Positions 24,210 to 24,781 of a stretch of 24,781 nucleotides of DNA are shown piece after piece. Below the pieces are notes generated by a model. It saw nothing but the letters and a program-made list of their open reading frames with translations, was not told the DNA's origin and ran no database searches. Position 1 is the first letter of the stretch. Each line of letters starts with the position of its first letter. Position numbers and translations under genes: made by a program. Location: the IMG/VR virus record IMGVR_UViG_3300031974_005289, positions 1-24,781 of that record; one strand, 5' to 3'. Origin of the DNA: a virus.

Positions 24210-24647
24210 TTATCTGAGCCTCGCTATTGTTAATTCTATTGACACTATCTCAGTTGTATTTACAACCTGGAAAGTAACCTGTACATCCAATGAATTGTAA
24301 TCTGGTGAAGGATTTATTGCAAGGTTTAAAACTCTTGCTCTTGGTTCGTAATTTGTGATTGCATCCTTTATAAGACCTGAGATATATTCTGGGTCATATT
24401 CTGTATCAAGAGCAAACAAAGCACTATTAAGGTTTGCTCCAAAATTTGGTTGAAAAGGCTTTTCATTACGACTTGTCAGAAGAAGATTTTTAACAGCCTG
24501 CTTTACTGCTGCAGCATCTGTTTTCTTAAATATCTCTCCGGATGGCCTAGGTTTAAAAGCCAAATCTATGTCTACGTGCGATACCGATCTGGATGACACG
24601 ATGGACGAACTTAGATTACCATCCTCAATTGAAAAAGCCTTAGCCAT
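24210..24647 (-). CDS. 25: Baseplate wedge / sheath initiator gp25 homologue, 145 aa
   Basis: The sequence fits the GPW/gp25 family: VSHVDIDLAFKPRPSGEIFK at the N terminus, AVKQAVKNLLLTSRNEKPFQ followed by PNFGANL in the middle, the helix 'ISGLIKDAITNYEPRARVL' carrying the family 'EPR' motif, and a final beta-hairpin 'LDVQVTFQVVNT'. In T4 gp25 binds gp6 and gp53 in the wedge and starts sheath assembly; the family also includes sheath initiators of type VI secretion. It is the first gene after its own late promoter at 24672-24679 and has a strong ribosome-binding site (AGAGGA) before the ATG. Confidence 0.9.
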   Translation of the reverse strand: MAKAFSIEDGNLSSSIVSSRSVSHVDIDLAFKPRPSGEIFKKTDAAAVKQAVKNLLLTSRNEKPFQPNFGANLNSALFALDTEYDPEYISGLIKDAITNYEPRARVLNLAINPSPDYNSLDVQVTFQVVNTTEIVSIELTIARLR

Positions 24648-24671
24648 AAAATCCTCTAACGTTATTAGATG

Positions 24672-24679
24672 TATTTATA
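24672..24679 (-). promoter_or_regulatory. T4-type late promoter ahead of gp25
   Basis: TATAAATA on the minus strand, an exact match, with the expected start near 24666 and the ATG at 24647. It lies just after the stop of the upstream gene at 24683-24685, so it opens the baseplate transcription unit. Confidence 0.75.
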
Positions 24680-24682
24680 ATA

Positions 24683-24781
24683 CTATTCTAATATTTCTAC
24701 AAGCTCACCATTTGTTTGGGTATAATTATTGAACTGTGTCTCCACCTTATTATCATATACAACTGTCCACTGAGGAGTAAC
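24683..24781 (-). CDS. C-terminal end of an unidentified gene (cut by window edge)
   Basis: A frame open from the window edge ends at a TAG at 24683-24685 and encodes 32 residues, VTPQWTVVYDNKVETQFNNY followed by TQTNGELVEILE. It is polar and strand-like, consistent with the end of a small virion or baseplate protein. Nothing more can be said without the missing part. It lies directly upstream of the gp25 promoter on the same strand. Confidence 0.6.
   Translation of the reverse strand, partial: VTPQWTVVYDNKVETQFNNYTQTNGELVEILE

Noticed and set aside
1-24781. tRNA genes, CRISPR arrays, insertion sequences or attachment sites
   Set aside because: No cloverleaf-like segment, regular direct-repeat array, transposase or integrase was seen on reading both strands.

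Overview
The window is part of the genome of a T4-like contractile-tailed phage (myovirus), most likely of the marine T4-like group. The grounds are a baseplate-wedge block recognisable from sequence (gp25, gp6, gp7-like and gp8 homologues), a DUF4815-type virion protein, tail-fibre proteins with marine-phage N termini, very tight gene packing with TAATG and ATGA overlaps, AT-rich DNA, and exact copies of the T4 late-promoter box TATAAATA ahead of transcription units. The host cannot be told from this sequence. No tRNA, rRNA, CRISPR array or integrase was seen, and there is no gene-free stretch longer than about 100 bases.

Layout, read in the direction of late transcription on the minus strand from the right end: the C-terminal tail of an unidentified gene (24683-24781), gp25, gp6, a short gp7-like protein, a tail-fibre-like protein, gp8, a 1376-aa DUF4815-type protein with an unusual C-terminal cysteine domain, a 525-aa virion protein, a 66-aa coiled-coil protein, two paralogous fibre proteins built on Asp-Ser-Ala repeats, a 337-aa probable structural protein and a 179-aa unknown protein. 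After the plus-strand island the minus-strand structural genes resume (116 aa, 73 aa, and a gene leaving the window at its left edge).

Between these two structural blocks, at about 1046-9685 and running the opposite way, is a compact island of tailoring enzymes: an SGNH-type hydrolase, a NodU/CmcH-type O-carbamoyltransferase, a minus-strand miniature kinase-like protein, a GT-A glycosyltransferase, a SAM-dependent methyltransferase, two further paralogous glycosyltransferases, a radical SAM core followed by a separate SPASM-like protein, and two twitch-type radical SAM proteins. Almost all of these genes overlap their neighbours, so they look like one co-translated unit. A 14-base palindrome at 1001-1014 holds two overlapping late-promoter boxes, one firing rightward into the island and one leftward into the structural genes. 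The enzymes would therefore be made at the same time as the virion.

Inference: the enzyme set (deacylate, carbamoylate, glycosylate, methylate, phosphorylate, radical chemistry) looks like a system that builds or decorates a glycan or a modified peptide, either on the virion fibres encoded beside it or on the host surface. Its substrate cannot be read from the sequence. The most unusual features are the split radical SAM/SPASM gene, whose two halves are in frames a single slip at an A7 run would join, the run of three radical SAM enzymes, and the miniature kinase-like gene placed head-to-head with a glycosyltransferase.
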